From: Paramyrothecium sp. XJ0827
Taxonomy: Eukaryota > Ascomycota > Sordariomycetes > Hypocreales > Stachybotryaceae
NCBI GenBank assembly: GCA_020881915.1
Contig: JAJFPB010000002.1
Span: 1,550,001-1,614,000 of the forward strand
DNA length: 64,000 bases
Direction: 5' to 3'
The translations under genes were made by a program, and so were the position numbers. A model generated the notes under the pieces. It saw nothing but the letters and a program-made list of their open reading frames with translations, was not told the DNA's origin and made no database searches. Each line of letters starts with the position of its first letter. Positions within the stretch are counted from its first letter, which is position 1. This document shows positions 45,325 to 56,852 of this stretch, in pieces.

Positions 45325-47599
45325 CTAGTTGTCGAGTCCCAGCTCCTTGTAGAACTGTTCTGCGTTAGGCTCACGACCCAAGAATTCCTTGAGGAATTCC
45401 ATTTCATCAATGCTGCCACCCCTCTCCAAAACCGTGTGGCGGTATCTTCGTCCCTGCTTACCATCCATAGGATTCTCCTTGAAGAACGAATAGAACATGT
45501 CGACAGAGAAGACCTCGGACCAGAGGTAGCCGTAGTAGCCTGCATCGTAACCGCCAATGAAGTGGCCGATTCCGGCATGGCGGTTGCCCCATTCACTGTA
45601 AGAGTGTTAGCTCTGCAATAGTGTTCGACGCCAGGTCGAAGAATCGTCACGTTTAGGAACGACTTACATTCCCTCTCCGACATCCTCTGGGCCCTTGATG
45701 CCCGAGATGTCGTGTCGGAGTTGATTCCAAAGTTTGCCGGCATTAATCTGTTTGACCGCCTCGTGGGACTCGGGAGTATGCACTGTCATATCGAAAATGC
45801 CAATGAGCAGCTGTCCCAGTGTGGCAGTGGCAGAGTTGAAGCGCTTGGTAAGCACGAGCTTGTCTACGAGCTCATCGGGGATTGGTTCGTTCGTCTCCCA
45901 GTGCCTTGAGAGCGACTTCAGCACGCTTGGGGTCCAGCACCAGTTCTCAAGCATTTGTGACGGAGCCTCGACGAAGTCCGCTACGGTTGCGGTACCATGG
46001 AAGTAACTGTAGCGCGTACGGCCCGCCAGATCGTGGATGCCGTGGCCCAGTTCATGGAACAGTGTGACCACTTCGTGGTGCTTAAGAAGTGATGGCTTGT
46101 TAGGGGATGGTTTACTGAAGTTGCAGACAAGCGCTGTGACGGGATAGCTTCTGTTGCCGTCTTCCTTGATGTAGCCGGGGGCGAGGTTGAAGTTGGCGTT
46201 GTGGCCATACTTATTGTCTCGAGGGTGCAGGTCCAGATACAGATAGCCACAGAAGTTGCCACCAGCAGCCTCGTCGTCCCAGACAGTGTAGATAAGCACA
46301 TCTTCGTGCCAGGCAATATCCTCAGCCTTGCCGGTCGGGCTGAGACGGGCCCTGTCTTCTTCCTTGAGCTCTACGAACACGAAGCCAAAAATCTCCTCGA
46401 AGATTTTAAGCATGCCCGCGAAGGTTGATTCGACAGGGAAATACTGGGAAATCTTGACCTCATCCACACTGTATTCCTTTTCTTTCATGATTCGTGAGTA
46501 GAACTGGTTGTCCCACATGTAGAAGTTGCCGTCGAAAGGAACACCCCTCTCCTCGTAGTCACGCTTCTTGTACTCGAGGAGCTGGTCGACCTCCTTCTTT
46601 CCCCCCTCAACAAGTCGGGTACGAAGGTTATCGAGGAAGTCATTGACCGTCTTGGGGTTCTTGGCCATCTTCGATTCGATTCGAACGCTGGCATGGTTGT
46701 CATAACCAAGCAGGCGCGCCGCTTCGTCGCGGAGTTCAATGATCTCCTGGAAAAGGGGCACATTGATGTTTGCCTAATTATGTTAGCAACCCTAACCGAC
46801 TCCAGACCTGTGCTGCACGTACCTTGTTCGCCTCGGCCACAGTGTACTTGTGCCTTGTCTCCGCGTCGACCGCGTATTTGATGAGCGGGAAGAAATGGTT
46901 GTACTTGAAGGACAGCTTGACTTTTCCTTCGTGCTCACCAGTACCCTTCTCCAGCTTCTCAACGTCAATGTCATCGGAAGGCACTCCTTCCAGCTCCTTA
47001 GGCGTGAACCAAATGGCACCCTTCTCTTCGTTGAGGTTCTTCTGGCACTTAATGCACAGCTGGCTCAGCTTCTCCTGGATTTCTTTGAACCTGTCTCTCT
47101 GAGGGCCTTCTGGCAGGCGAAGACCGTTCCGGATGTAGCTCTGTCGGGCTTTCTCTAGGATGTGCAGGGCCTCCTTGTCCAGGTTCTGGGACTCTCGGGT
47201 TCCGTAGGCTGCGTCGACGACCTTGAACACATCCTCACGCATCTGGCATTCGATTCCAAACTTGTCCAGAATTTCTTCCGCCTCGTTTGACGCAGCTCGG
47301 AGCTCGTCCTTCGTAGAGACATGCTGATAGAAGGTCAAAGTCCTCTGTAGAGCTGCAGCCTTGTTGCCGTCAAAGAGCATGGGCTCCATCACATTCGCGA
47401 AGGTGGCATTTTCCGGGGACACATCGGCCACAACCTTGTCCAGGACAGCCTTTGTAGCCTCGTTGAGTTTCTTCGTCTCGGCAATGATCGATTCGGGGGT
47501 GGCCGTGAACACCGGAGGCGGTTGAGGTGGGGTTCGGTAGATGTCGGGAACAGCCATGTTGGTGGTGAACAATGAGCGGCGAATAGTCAATGGAATCAC
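45325..47599 (-). CDS. M3 metallopeptidase, thimet oligopeptidase/saccharolysin type
   Basis: Three exons on the minus strand: 46823-47599, 45668-46773 and 45325-45595, 717 residues, close to yeast Prd1 (712). A zinc endopeptidase that cleaves short peptides left by the proteasome and organelle proteases. The HExxH zinc motif is LFHELGHGIH near residue 495, followed by the distal Glu in VADFVEAPSQMLENW about 25 residues later. The C-terminal M3 signature lies in exon 3 (HFIGGYDAGYYGYLWSEVF). The start at 47599 adds 14 residues rich in Arg/Ser/Thr before MAVPD. These could serve as a mitochondrial signal; MAVPD at 47557 is an alternative cytosolic start, so dual localisation is possible. Phases close with GTACGT and GTAAGT donors. 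Confidence 0.95.
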
Positions 47600-48462
47600 G
47601 GCTCGCGGCGCGAAGTGTTGTAGAAGTGACGTGAGTCGAGGTAGAGCTCGGTGAGGCGCCAGCGTTGCGGCAAAGAGAAGGATCAGGAAGGACAGGAGGA
47701 GGAAGAGAGAGGGGAGAGTAAACCTAGACTTCGCCAGCTTAAAGAATGCTGTTCATACGAATGTCAGACTGGACGCGCTTGTACAAAGCTGGGCAAGCAG
47801 ACAGAAACTAGACCAACTTAGTATTCAGCAAAGGGATGTAGAACGAAGGCCAGAGATGGAGTAGGAAGATCGTGACAATGCAAAGGGAACGTCTGGGGAT
47901 GGGTTGGGATAATGCGGGGACCTAGAGCTCCCCGGAACGTACCTTGCAGTGGGGTACCTCGCCTTGGCAGGCTCCCGCACCTCCTCCGCCCCTGTGCACG
48001 ATGCCTTGAGTCCTTACCGCTTAATGCACGAGTAACCACAAGAATGCCGTGGAAAAGTGGCACCCCAAACACCAAAACCTACTGCACTGATAAACTGTAG
48101 GCAAATCACGAAGCGAGGGAAGAGACAACGTGAGCCGGGGCTTGGACCGGTGGAGGAGGGGCATGGCCGTCACCCCGGCACTGTTCCCCTGCGAAATGAA
48201 ACAAGGCTGTCACAACACCACAGCGAAATGCAAACAATCAAGGTGCACCAATCCAAGCGAGACCGATGATATCATTCGGTTATCTACTACTATGACATTT
48301 CGGTATTCGTTAATCCTTCGACTGCTCACCGCAGTCCACTTATCCGGCAGGCTCTGCCTTGCTTGTAATTCCGTAACTTGACACGCGATCCAACGCCATT
48401 CCGTCCGCATAATGCAAAAATTCAACGTAGAGCAACATGAAACAGGATCCGACCCTTGCGGC
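47600..48462. other. Intergenic
   Basis: Promoter side of the peptidase and 3' side of the EF-hand gene. Purine-rich tract at about 47675-47720 on the plus strand (CT-rich for the peptidase leader). Nothing else seen. Confidence 0.5.
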
Positions 48463-49063
48463 CTAGTTGGCAAGAATAGTCCGGACGAGATCTAACGAAA
48501 GGCCGTTAGAATTGTATATTGATGCGAAGACGATCGCAAACCACTTACCAGTGTAGTTGACCTGGCCAGAGCTCGTGTCCACCGCCTTCAGGAGTTCATC
48601 AACCTCCTCGTCGGTCATCTTCTCGCCCAGGTTCGTCAGAATGTACTTCAGCTGGCCGACGCCGATGAAGCCCGTCATATCCTTGTCAAAGACCTGGAAG
48701 CCACGGCAGTACTCGTCGGGCTCGCCAGGGTCGCGGAAGCCGCCGGGTCGGTTCAGGATGCGCTGGAACGTCTCGAAATCAACTGGGAATATCGAACGTC
48801 AGTAATGTTCAAAGAAAGGGGCTGTTTTGCATCAACACCCGCAGCCGCAGCGCGGGGTAAAGTGCTGGAAGAAAATACTGACAGTCGCCTCCAACACTCT
48901 TCTCGAGGTCCTGGATCTCGGACAAAGTTGGGTTCTGACCACAGGCGCGCAGGAGATCGCCAAGGCTGTCGAGCGCAACGCGGCCATTGCCGCGCTTGTC
49001 GAACAGGGAGAAGGCCTCCTTGTAGTTCGTTGAGGCCTGAGCATCGTACTGGTTAGAAGACAT
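48463..49063 (-). CDS. Myosin light chain / Cdc4-type EF-hand protein
   Basis: Three exons on the minus strand: 48883-49063, 48549-48782 and 48463-48491, 147 residues. EF-hand protein of the calmodulin superfamily matching the essential light chain of type II/V myosins (S. cerevisiae Mlc1, S. pombe Cdc4), which acts in the cytokinetic ring. The first hand (YKEAFSLFDKRGNGRVALDS) and third (FQVFDKDMTGFIGVGQLKYI) are recognisable. Loops lack some calcium ligands, as in Mlc1, so calcium binding is probably weak. LTNLGEKMTDEEVDELL is the conserved linker before the last hand. Exon 3 encodes only the last residues (LVRTILAN). Intron 1 uses a GTCAGT donor. Confidence 0.93.
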
Positions 49064-49917
49064 GGTTCTTGAGAAAACGAGAGTCTGCGATGAAAGTGGA
49101 TGGTTTGATGTCGCAAAGATCAGTCAGATGGAATGAGGTGACAATTTTGTTGATGGCAAGAATGGCCTCTTGCTGCACACTGGAAGACGCCGAAGGATCG
49201 CTGCCAAAAACGTGCTGCCTTGGTTCTGGCGAATCATGTGCGCCGATCGGGACCTCGCGGGGGCGGTTTGTTTACATTGGTGCCATGGCAACTCACCATT
49301 TTGAGAGAATGTGTGTGTGTGTGTGTCTGTGAAGTAGCGCACAAGCCAATCACCGCAAGCGTGGCTCTAATATTCTTGCTGAATGGACAACTTTTGAATC
49401 GATGAGCTCGCGAAATCGATCGAAGGCTTTCGGTTGTTTTGGCGGAAGAAAGTCACTGTGAAGAGTAGTAGAAAGAAGAAAAGGAAACCGGCCGACGACA
49501 AAGGGAGAAAGAAGCCCCCAGGAGGCGCCTCAGGTTTGTGACATCGCTGCGTTGACCGCCTAGTCGTCTCCTTTTCTGAAACTGCCGGGGCAACGCTGCC
49601 AACCAGGATAAATAGTCCCCTCTTCATCTCCAACCGAGCACTCGATAGCCAATAATGCTGCTGAAGGTCCATATTTGCTACCAAAGATCCGACCGTCGCT
49701 GGGATCTCTTGGCGTTTAATTGAATGGGTTTCTACAGCATATCATCTCAAGTACGGTGGCTCGGTAGATCAATGCACCGCCTGCACAATCAAGTCTCCGA
49801 CTTCCGTGATGTCAGGCAGTGCATAAAACGTAGGGGGCGAGGGAACCACTAACAAACAGCTCCATTAAATCACATGCATAACGCCAACATACGGTACTGG
49901 AAGTACGAAGAAACAGC
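49064..49917. other. Intergenic with (GT)8 microsatellite
   Basis: EF-hand gene promoter and methyltransferase 3' side. A (GT)8 run lies at 49311-49326. Nothing else seen. Confidence 0.5.
49311..49326 (+). repeat. (GT)8 microsatellite
   Basis: Eight perfect GT units followed by CTGTG. Non-coding. Confidence 0.85.
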
Positions 49918-50894
49918 TTACATTCTCCGTGCCAGGAGGATATATGTGCCCCATACAGTGTCGAGCTCCGCATCTCTCCAATTGTCGCCCATTGCCTTCC
50001 ACTGGGGCTCGGATGCTACAATTCGATCCATCATGATGTCTACCAGATCGCCATCGCCTCCTTCTACGCGGCTTCGCTTTTCGGGGTGTGCGTCTTTCCA
50101 GCCCTGCACTGCACTGAAGGTATGGATGTAGCCCTCAAGGCCGCCTAGCGTGATCCTCTGCTGTAGCCACGCAGTGTCAGGATCTGGCAACTCGGCCGTG
50201 TCCTCTTTGATATCGCAAAGTATGCGCTTCACATCCTTCCACTCGTGCTGAGGTGGTTTTACATCCCGCAGGAGATTGCGGACAATATCTCGCCCGGGCC
50301 GCTCCCAGTACTTGTTCATACCCTCAAGCCCAGGCTCGATCTCTCCACTACCGTAGCAGAACTGGAGAAATAGCTCGCTGGCACGCTTGTGGCCAACGAG
50401 CACGTTGTCGCGATAACCCCAAAATGCAAGCGACCCGCCGCGCTTAATCACCCTGGCCAGTTCGGGCCAGGCCTTTGAGTAGTCAAACCAGTGTGCCGCT
50501 TGGCCAGACACCACCATGTCGACCGAGCCATCGGGTAAGAACGAGAGATCTTCTGCGCCACATTGCCGAAATGTAACCTTGGGGTCTGCTGTCATCTGCG
50601 CGGCCTGCTTCACCATACCCGCGCTCGGGTCTGTCGCGATGACCTTATCGAAGGATGGGCTCAACTCCCTTGCGATCAGGCCATGCCCACAGCCCAAGTC
50701 CAGTAAGGTTCCTCCGCGTGAGGGTGCATCGTGGAAAGCAATCACTTTCTTAAATAGGCTGGAGGGATATGTTGGCCGAAAAGCTGCGTAGCCCGCCGCA
50801 GAAAAGGTGGCGCGCCTGCGAGGTCAGCATGACAAAACCGGTTCTTATTACGCTATTGGGACAGTCCACCTGCTACTCACCCGAACACAGACAT
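49918..50894 (-). CDS. SAM-dependent methyltransferase, Tmt1-like
   Basis: Two exons on the minus strand: 50881-50894 (only 14 coding bases) and 49918-50815, 303 residues. Class I Rossmann methyltransferase. Motif I is LLDLGCGHGLIA, the acidic SAM-ribose residue is in VIATDPSAGM, and motif II/III covers FRQCGAEDLSF and VDMVVSGQAAHWFD. The N-terminus ATFSAAGYAAFRPTYPSSLF is typical of the fungal family near trans-aconitate 3-methyltransferase (Tmt1) and of UbiE-like methyltransferases. Substrate uncertain. The tiny first exon was placed because MSVFG joins in frame across a GTGAGT donor. The stop sits on a GTAAGC donor-like site, so a further 3' exon is possible. It faces the CoA-binding gene across 354 bp. 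Confidence 0.85.
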
Positions 50895-51248
50895 TTGTCA
50901 GTAGGATCTGCCCTGAATTACTACAATGCCTTGTTCGTGTTGATTGCAACGTAAGGCAGTTCTCCTTATGATGCGGATGACATAAGTTAAGGCGTGCTTT
51001 CGGTGATAGGAGCGGCAGCTTGTATTTGTGTTTAAGCTTGGCGGCCAGCTTAGATGCCGTTTATAAGGTAGTAGCAGCCCCTCGGAACCCCGCCGCTGAT
51101 TCCTCGGCGGTTGTCGGTCACCGTTCGGCTCTCATGCTCTCAACCACAATCTCTACCTCTGGAACGCCTTGAATCAGCACTCGTCTCCCTGTTAAACCCC
51201 CTATAGCTCTATCTTGATTCATAAAAGCCAATTTCCGGGATTGGAAAA
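50895..51248. promoter_or_regulatory. Shared divergent promoter region, methyltransferase / CoA-binding protein
   Basis: 354 bp between the two starts must serve both genes. TTTATAAGGT at about 51060 is a weak TATA candidate for the plus-strand gene. Confidence 0.45.
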
Positions 51249-51771
51249 ATGTCAGCCGAAGCTGCAGCTCGCAAGTTTTTCTCGGCGTCGTACTTCGCCG
51301 TGGTTGGAGCAAGCTCCAACCCCGCCAAGTTTGGTCACAAAGGTCAGTTGCACATCTTCGAGCTCAACTTCAACACTAAGCAAAGGGTGTTGTATAGTGC
51401 ATGCCTGGTACCTAGCTCATGATCTTCCTGTCACGCCCATTAACCCTGGATCGCCCAGTGTTTCTGTCGGTGGGAAGGATTATGCCACTGTTCCAAACGT
51501 TGGTGCGCTGGAGAAACCAGCAGAAACAGGCGTCTCCATCATCACGCACCCGGCTGTGACTATCAATGTTTTGAAGGAAGCCAAGGAAGCAGGCATTCCT
51601 TCAATCTGGCTTCAGCCTGGCACTTTCGATGATGACGTCCTCAAGTTTGCATTGGCTGAGGGCACCTTTGAGGCTGTGGTATATGGCTTCGGACCGGGTA
51701 CCCGTGGCAGCGAAGGATGGTGTGTTCTTGTGGACGGTGAGAAGTCGTTGAAGGATGCTGGAAAGCTGTGA
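51249..51771 (+). CDS. CoA-binding domain protein (Rossmann, succinyl-CoA ligase-like)
   Basis: Two exons, 51249-51342 and 51398-51771, 155 residues, a full-length single-domain member. The nucleotide-binding loop is seen early (YFAVVGASSNPAKFGHK). It is followed after the intron by VHAWYLAHDLPVTPINP, then SIITHPAVTINVLKEAKEAG and SIWLQPGTFDDDV. This is the CoA-binding fold of succinyl-CoA synthetase alpha, found alone in small bacterial YccU-type and fungal proteins. Function of the free-standing form is poorly defined; cytosolic is likely. Intron donor GTCAGT. A Cys replaces nothing obvious in the loop. Confidence 0.92.
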
Positions 51772-52472
51772 TTCTATTATCTAGAAATTGAATAAACACC
51801 GTAACCCAAATCATCGCAATCCTATTTGACTTATACTATCTGCATGTCGAATGTGACACCAAGTGGCAGTCGTGACCCCTGTCAAAGTGCGCCTTATTCC
51901 ACGCAGTATCAGCATCGTTCTAGCATATGGCACTATGTAATAGATATGACTTCAGAGTCTATCATCTTCAGATGTCCGCTATGGAACCTTGCGTGGCAGC
52001 TCCGTAGTCTACTAGCAGACCGCATCAAAGATGTCAATAGGTGCTGCAGGGTGCCAAACCTACTGTACCGAAGCCCGGAGCAAGGGATATGTGGGGGATT
52101 GTTGTGAGGGCCCCCACTGAATGAGCTCCCAATCAAGATGGTGCCTCGAACCACGAATTAAGCCGAAAATGGAAGTAAACAAACGCGCCAGCACCTCGAT
52201 CCACTACCTGCAGGTACGTAACTCACTTGATGCGACAACATCTTCTTCTGCCCTTTTGAATCGAGCGATCTCCACGACTCTTAATCATTGGGGGGCATAC
52301 TGTTACGCAGTCTGAACTGCATCTACTTCTATCCATGTTCTGCTGAACCATATTCCGGTCCTGTGTCGCTTGAGGCCCGCGCCGCGCCAGGCCATCCGCG
52401 CGTCGCGATTATTCGTTCCGACCAAACACTTTTTCGAGCATCCACGAGACTATCAGCACGAACAATCCAACC
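51772..52472. other. Intergenic, BIR1 promoter side
   Basis: 3' side of the CoA-binding gene and leader of BIR1. No motif stands out and no gene is seen. Confidence 0.5.
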
Positions 52473-55236
52473 ATGGCATCCTCCGAACCTCATGACCAGT
52501 ACTTCACGTACGAAAGTCGGCTGGCGTCTTTCCAGAAGAGCACCAAAAAGCGAGGATCAGCTGCCAACAATCGCGGCACAAAACAACAAACCTGGCCGCA
52601 CAAGTCCATCTCGCCCGCCAGCGTAAGAATCTTCCAGTCGCCGCTTTCTGCGCTGCAATATTTGCGATACTAACGCGATCTGCTATGTACAGCTCGCTAG
52701 TGCCGGGTTCTACTTCTCACCTCATCCCGAAAACCCCGACAACACTGTCTGTTTCCTCTGCCAGAACGGCTTGGATGGCTGGGAAAGCGGCGACGATCCA
52801 CTCGACGAGCACCTAAAGCATGCCCCGAACTGTGGGTGGGCCATTGTGGCCGCCATCGAGATCGAGCTGGGTGACTACCATCTGCAAGACCCCAACTTGC
52901 CTGAAATGATTGAAGCCCGGAAGGCTACCTTTGCTGGCAGATGGCCACACGAGGGGAAGAAGGGATGGAAGTGCAAAACAAAACAGGCTGGTCTGCGCAA
53001 TCTCTTGCCCATTGCCCTGTGCTGACCTGGTAATAGCTTGTCGATGCCGGCTGGAAGTATACTCCGACTCTGGAATCCGAGGACATGGCAACGTGCACCT
53101 ACTGTCAGCTAGCCCTCGATGGTTGGGAACGCAACGACAAGCCACTGTAAGGCTCCAGATGACTTTGATCTCTATGAACAGCAACTGATGAAGGGCAGGG
53201 ACGAACATTATAAGAGATCGCCCGATTGCAGCTTTTTTGCTTTAGTCAACCAATCTCAAGCAACGACAAAGAAAGGTGGCCGTGGTAAGAACGCTCGTGC
53301 GTCGAAGAATTCACGGCTTTCCGTTCAATCCGTCGCGACAGTCACATCCGAGACCACCTCATTGCAAGAAATGACAGCTGGACCTGAAGACAGTGTCCTA
53401 ACAACTGCGTCGACTGTGGCACCAGGTGGAAAGAAGACCAGGGCCAAGAAACCAGCAGCCAGCAAGGCCAAGAAGGGCAAATCCAAAAAGGAAGAGCCAT
53501 CAGAACTGGCGGAAACAAGCGCACAGATAGAAGAGCAGCCACCATCGCCACCAAAAGCCTCCCGCGGCAAGAAGAGAGCAAGTGATGCTGTGGAGGACTC
53601 CATCATTAGCAACAAGGAGGCGCCTACATCGAAAAAGCGGGCAACGCGACCTCGTGGTCATGTTCCCGAGGCTTCTGCAATGATGGAGTTCGATGACGCG
53701 GAAATGACTGATGATGCAGCATCAGAGAGAGCCGCGCCGGCTAAGAAGAACCAGCCTTCTGACATGTCACGGTCGGTTCGACAAGCATCCACAACTTCCG
53801 AGCTGTCGGCCACGTCAGAGGGCTCGCAACGTGGCCCTCCCGGCACCTTCCCGGACGATGACGAGATCGAGCGGCAACTACAGGCTGATCTGGACAGGCA
53901 ATTGAGCGAGGACGAGGAAGCAAATTTCATCGTACATGATGAATCTATCCAATCCAACGCCGGAACGATGGAGAGTCACGCGGTTCCGAGGCAATCAACT
54001 GATTATGAAATGTTCGATCCCTCGCCTCATCAAACAGACGACGCTGCCGTGGATGACGAGTTAAATGCTCTACAAGAGGAAATGGAGGCGGCCGGCTCTG
54101 AGGAAATCTCCTTGCCGAAGAAGGGTCGTAAGGCTGGTGTTCGCAAGGTCTCGAAGCAGACTAAAGCCAAAACCACAAAGACATCGACATCTTTTCTCAT
54201 GGAAGAAGAGGCGGTAGTGGATTCTGATCAGCAGCCGGTAAAGCCAGAGGTTCAGCAAAGTGCTAGCATGGTCAACACGGAGACGGACTCAAAGAAGAGC
54301 AACGAGGCTCGCACCAGTACGGGAAAGCGTGGCCGCGGACGTCCTTCAAAGGCATCGTTAGCAGCACGGGATGTCGATGAACTAGTTGGACCTGTCAAAG
54401 CCGTAGAGACTGTCGAGGCTCCAGTGAAGCGCGGCCGTGGCCGGCCGTCGAAAGCCTCGCTGGCCTCGCGCGCATCAAGTGAATTTGCGGAGCAAAAGAC
54501 GGAGGAAGCTCCTGTCAAGCGTGGACGTGGAAGGCCCCCAAAGAAATCACTCGAATCGAGGACATCATTGGGTCAGACGAAGACCAACACTGTCCAGCCT
54601 GCAGATATTGAACACGCTGAGACAGAAGCTGAAAGCCACGCCACGAGGGAGCAGCCCCAATTGCAGATTGAATTGGAAACAGCGCAGTCACCGATTATCA
54701 GGGAAGATGCTGTCTCACCGCCGCCGGCAAGCTCCCAGAGTCTAGTTCAGCCTCCTCTTACACCGGCCAAGATCATCTCCCCTGCTCCCTCAGCACGACA
54801 GCCAGCGCTGTCCCCGTCGCAATCACCTCAGTCTTCAGACGCTGAAAACCAACCGCCTTCGTCCAAGCCTGCCGCGAGCGTCACGACCAAGCGTGTGGTG
54901 TTGGCGCCGGTGGCCACCACTCCGGTCCGGGATTCTCCGTCAAAACGCAACATGCTCGCAGGCCTGCAGAGCTCGGTCCCGTGGACAGCTGTAGACCTAG
55001 ACGCCGTCCTGGGGACCCCACGTGGTGCTGATAAGGAGAACGGAGCGGAGCGGTTCCTCAAGCAGGGCAAAGAATTGACGAGTCCCGAGAAGAGGATGAC
55101 TGTGGAAGAGTGGATCTACTATAACGCTGGCCAGGCTGAAAAGCAGCTAAAGCACGAATGTGAGATGATGATTAGTCGGTTCGAGAGCGAAGGCACCCGA
55201 GCCATGAATGTTTTGGAGAGCCTAAAGGCGGAATAA
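52473..55236 (+). CDS. BIR1: Survivin-type chromosomal passenger protein Bir1, two BIR domains
   Basis: Four exons, 52473-52622, 52693-52986, 53037-53146 and 53199-55236, 863 residues. Bir1/survivin recruits Aurora kinase Ipl1 and INCENP to centromeres. Two BIR zinc modules are complete: Cys70, Cys73, His90, Cys97 in the first, and Cys168, Cys171, His188, Cys195 in the second. Both have the GLDGWE / ALDGWE core between ligands. The rest is long, disordered, Lys/Ser/Glu-rich. It contains three AT-hook-like KRGRGRP motifs near residues 561, 595 and 625, and an SP/TP-rich region. A C-terminal helix (KRMTVEEWIYYNAGQAEKQL) probably contacts partners. Intron 2 has a GC donor (GCTGGT). Confidence 0.92.
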
Positions 55237-56666
55237 GGTTACAGTGTTTGGACAAGCACAAACGGCGATTGGGGCGTGACAAGGGCCAAGGTTTAATTGT
55301 TTTCTTTTTCTTGTCTGCGATGAGCTGTATGAAACCGGCGTTGCATGGCTTGGGTATACATGATCAATAACAGTGCTGCAACGCGTTCAATTCGAACATA
55401 TATATCGTCAGCTGCTCACTTCGTTCTGGGTATATCCTGGCATCATGGAATACCCCGCGATGCCGTTTCCCACGGGCGGCTCGAATGGGCGGCAACATCC
55501 GCCCTCCAGGAGCTAAGTCATCTAGCGTCATGTTGTTTCCCCCTCAAACCTTCCATGCCAATCGCGATACCCGTCACGCTGGAGCGACTCGGTACGTGGC
55601 ACCAACGCCCGCCTCGTTTTAGCCTTTTCCTGGCTGATCCGCCCCGGAAACGTTGTCCCAGATGGCTTGATTCGCACGAGCTCAGGGGCCACGAGACAGG
55701 CTGACCGACCGACATGACGGGACACCGTGCCTTTCGAGTTTCTCGAGACGTCAAGGGAAATGGCGGTGGGCCTTTGCCCGTAATGTCTCATCATTGCCTG
55801 TGGCTGCCGCGCTTGCAACGAGGGCCTGATTCAGAAGAGCCCGCCGACCGTAAGATAGATTTATGAGAAAATGCCCCATATCTATGTAGTCGAGCCAAAG
55901 TGGCGGGCCTGATTGGAGTTTGTCTACGCAGTATTCGCCGACCAGGCCAGAACAATGAAGCGTTTTCCATCATTCCTATAGTCCGTAGCTAGACGTCCCC
56001 AAAGCCCCTGCTAGTGCGGTCTAGTAGAAGCGGGAAGGGCATCCACTTTTAATGCCAAAACCTTAGCTCTCGATGCCTGTCTCCCGGCGGCTTTTCGACT
56101 TCAGGCCCTTTTTTGGACCGAAAGCCACCAGCCCGGGTCTCGATCCGCCCCCAAACCTGCCACACCTCCAGCGAGGCGCCGAATGCGGGTCAGGTATGTC
56201 TCACAGGGTCTAATGAGGAGGGAGGGGGTCGCGTGCAAACTATGTTGACTGGTCCGATGCGTGAGACGCTTTGACGACATTGGCCTCGAAATCTCAATGG
56301 CATCGGGGGCTGAAGTGGGGTTGCGTTGAGAGGTCCCGATGTAAGTCATTTGGATGGGATATCCTTCATAATAAGTGCTGCTGCCCACCTTTGCATCTGC
56401 GCGTGGACTGATGTCCTTGTTCGATCAATCTGTCTCGCCATATCAACAATTGTAGTTACATGGGGAAAAGCAACACCATTGTGCACACAGCTACACTTGC
56501 AGAGTTGTGTTATCAGAACACCCAATTGTGAATATCCTCCGGCCCGCAACCTAGCTGTGGTTACTATACTACAACGCCCTTTCGTCCTTTTCCCGATTCC
56601 AACAGCCTCGGAGACGCTCCGTTCCTATCCAGACATCAAAATCATTGTCACCCTCCCACCGCTACA
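55237..56666. other. Intergenic, 1.4 kb
   Basis: BIR1 3' side. Short frames on both strands around 55345-55973 and 56101-56670 overlap each other and have no recognisable content. Confidence 0.5.
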
Positions 56667-56852
56667 ATGATCGGTTTATTCATGGCCCCCTACGCCGTCC
56701 CCATACCGCCTCCTCACGTCATCGCCGACCTGTGGGAGCGCCGGGCCAACAGAAGGCGCTCTCGCACGGCGAAATCCGAGTCTTCGCCAGTCTTTGATGC
56801 CATAAGGAACGCTCGCAGGATGAGCAAGGGATACCGACGGCTCAGTGTGTAA
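56667..56852 (+). CDS. Possible small basic protein with a 3' UTR intron
   Basis: 61 codons starting MIGLFMAPYAVPIPPPHV, then a strongly basic helix-like body (DLWERRANRRRSRTAKSE) and a KGYRRLSV end. GC-rich at third positions, unlike the surrounding DNA, so coding is plausible. One base after the stop, 56854-56914 has excellent intron signals (GTATGT, TACTAAC, CAG; 61 nt), which suggests the locus is transcribed and spliced. No known family recognised. Alternative: the second in-frame ATG at 56682 (MAPYAVP) is the start. Confidence 0.42.
   Translation: MIGLFMAPYAVPIPPPHVIADLWERRANRRRSRTAKSESSPVFDAIRNARRMSKGYRRLSV

Noticed and set aside
45019..45621. 200-codon plus-strand frame
   Set aside because: Runs antisense over the last exon of the M3 peptidase; upstream part has no content.
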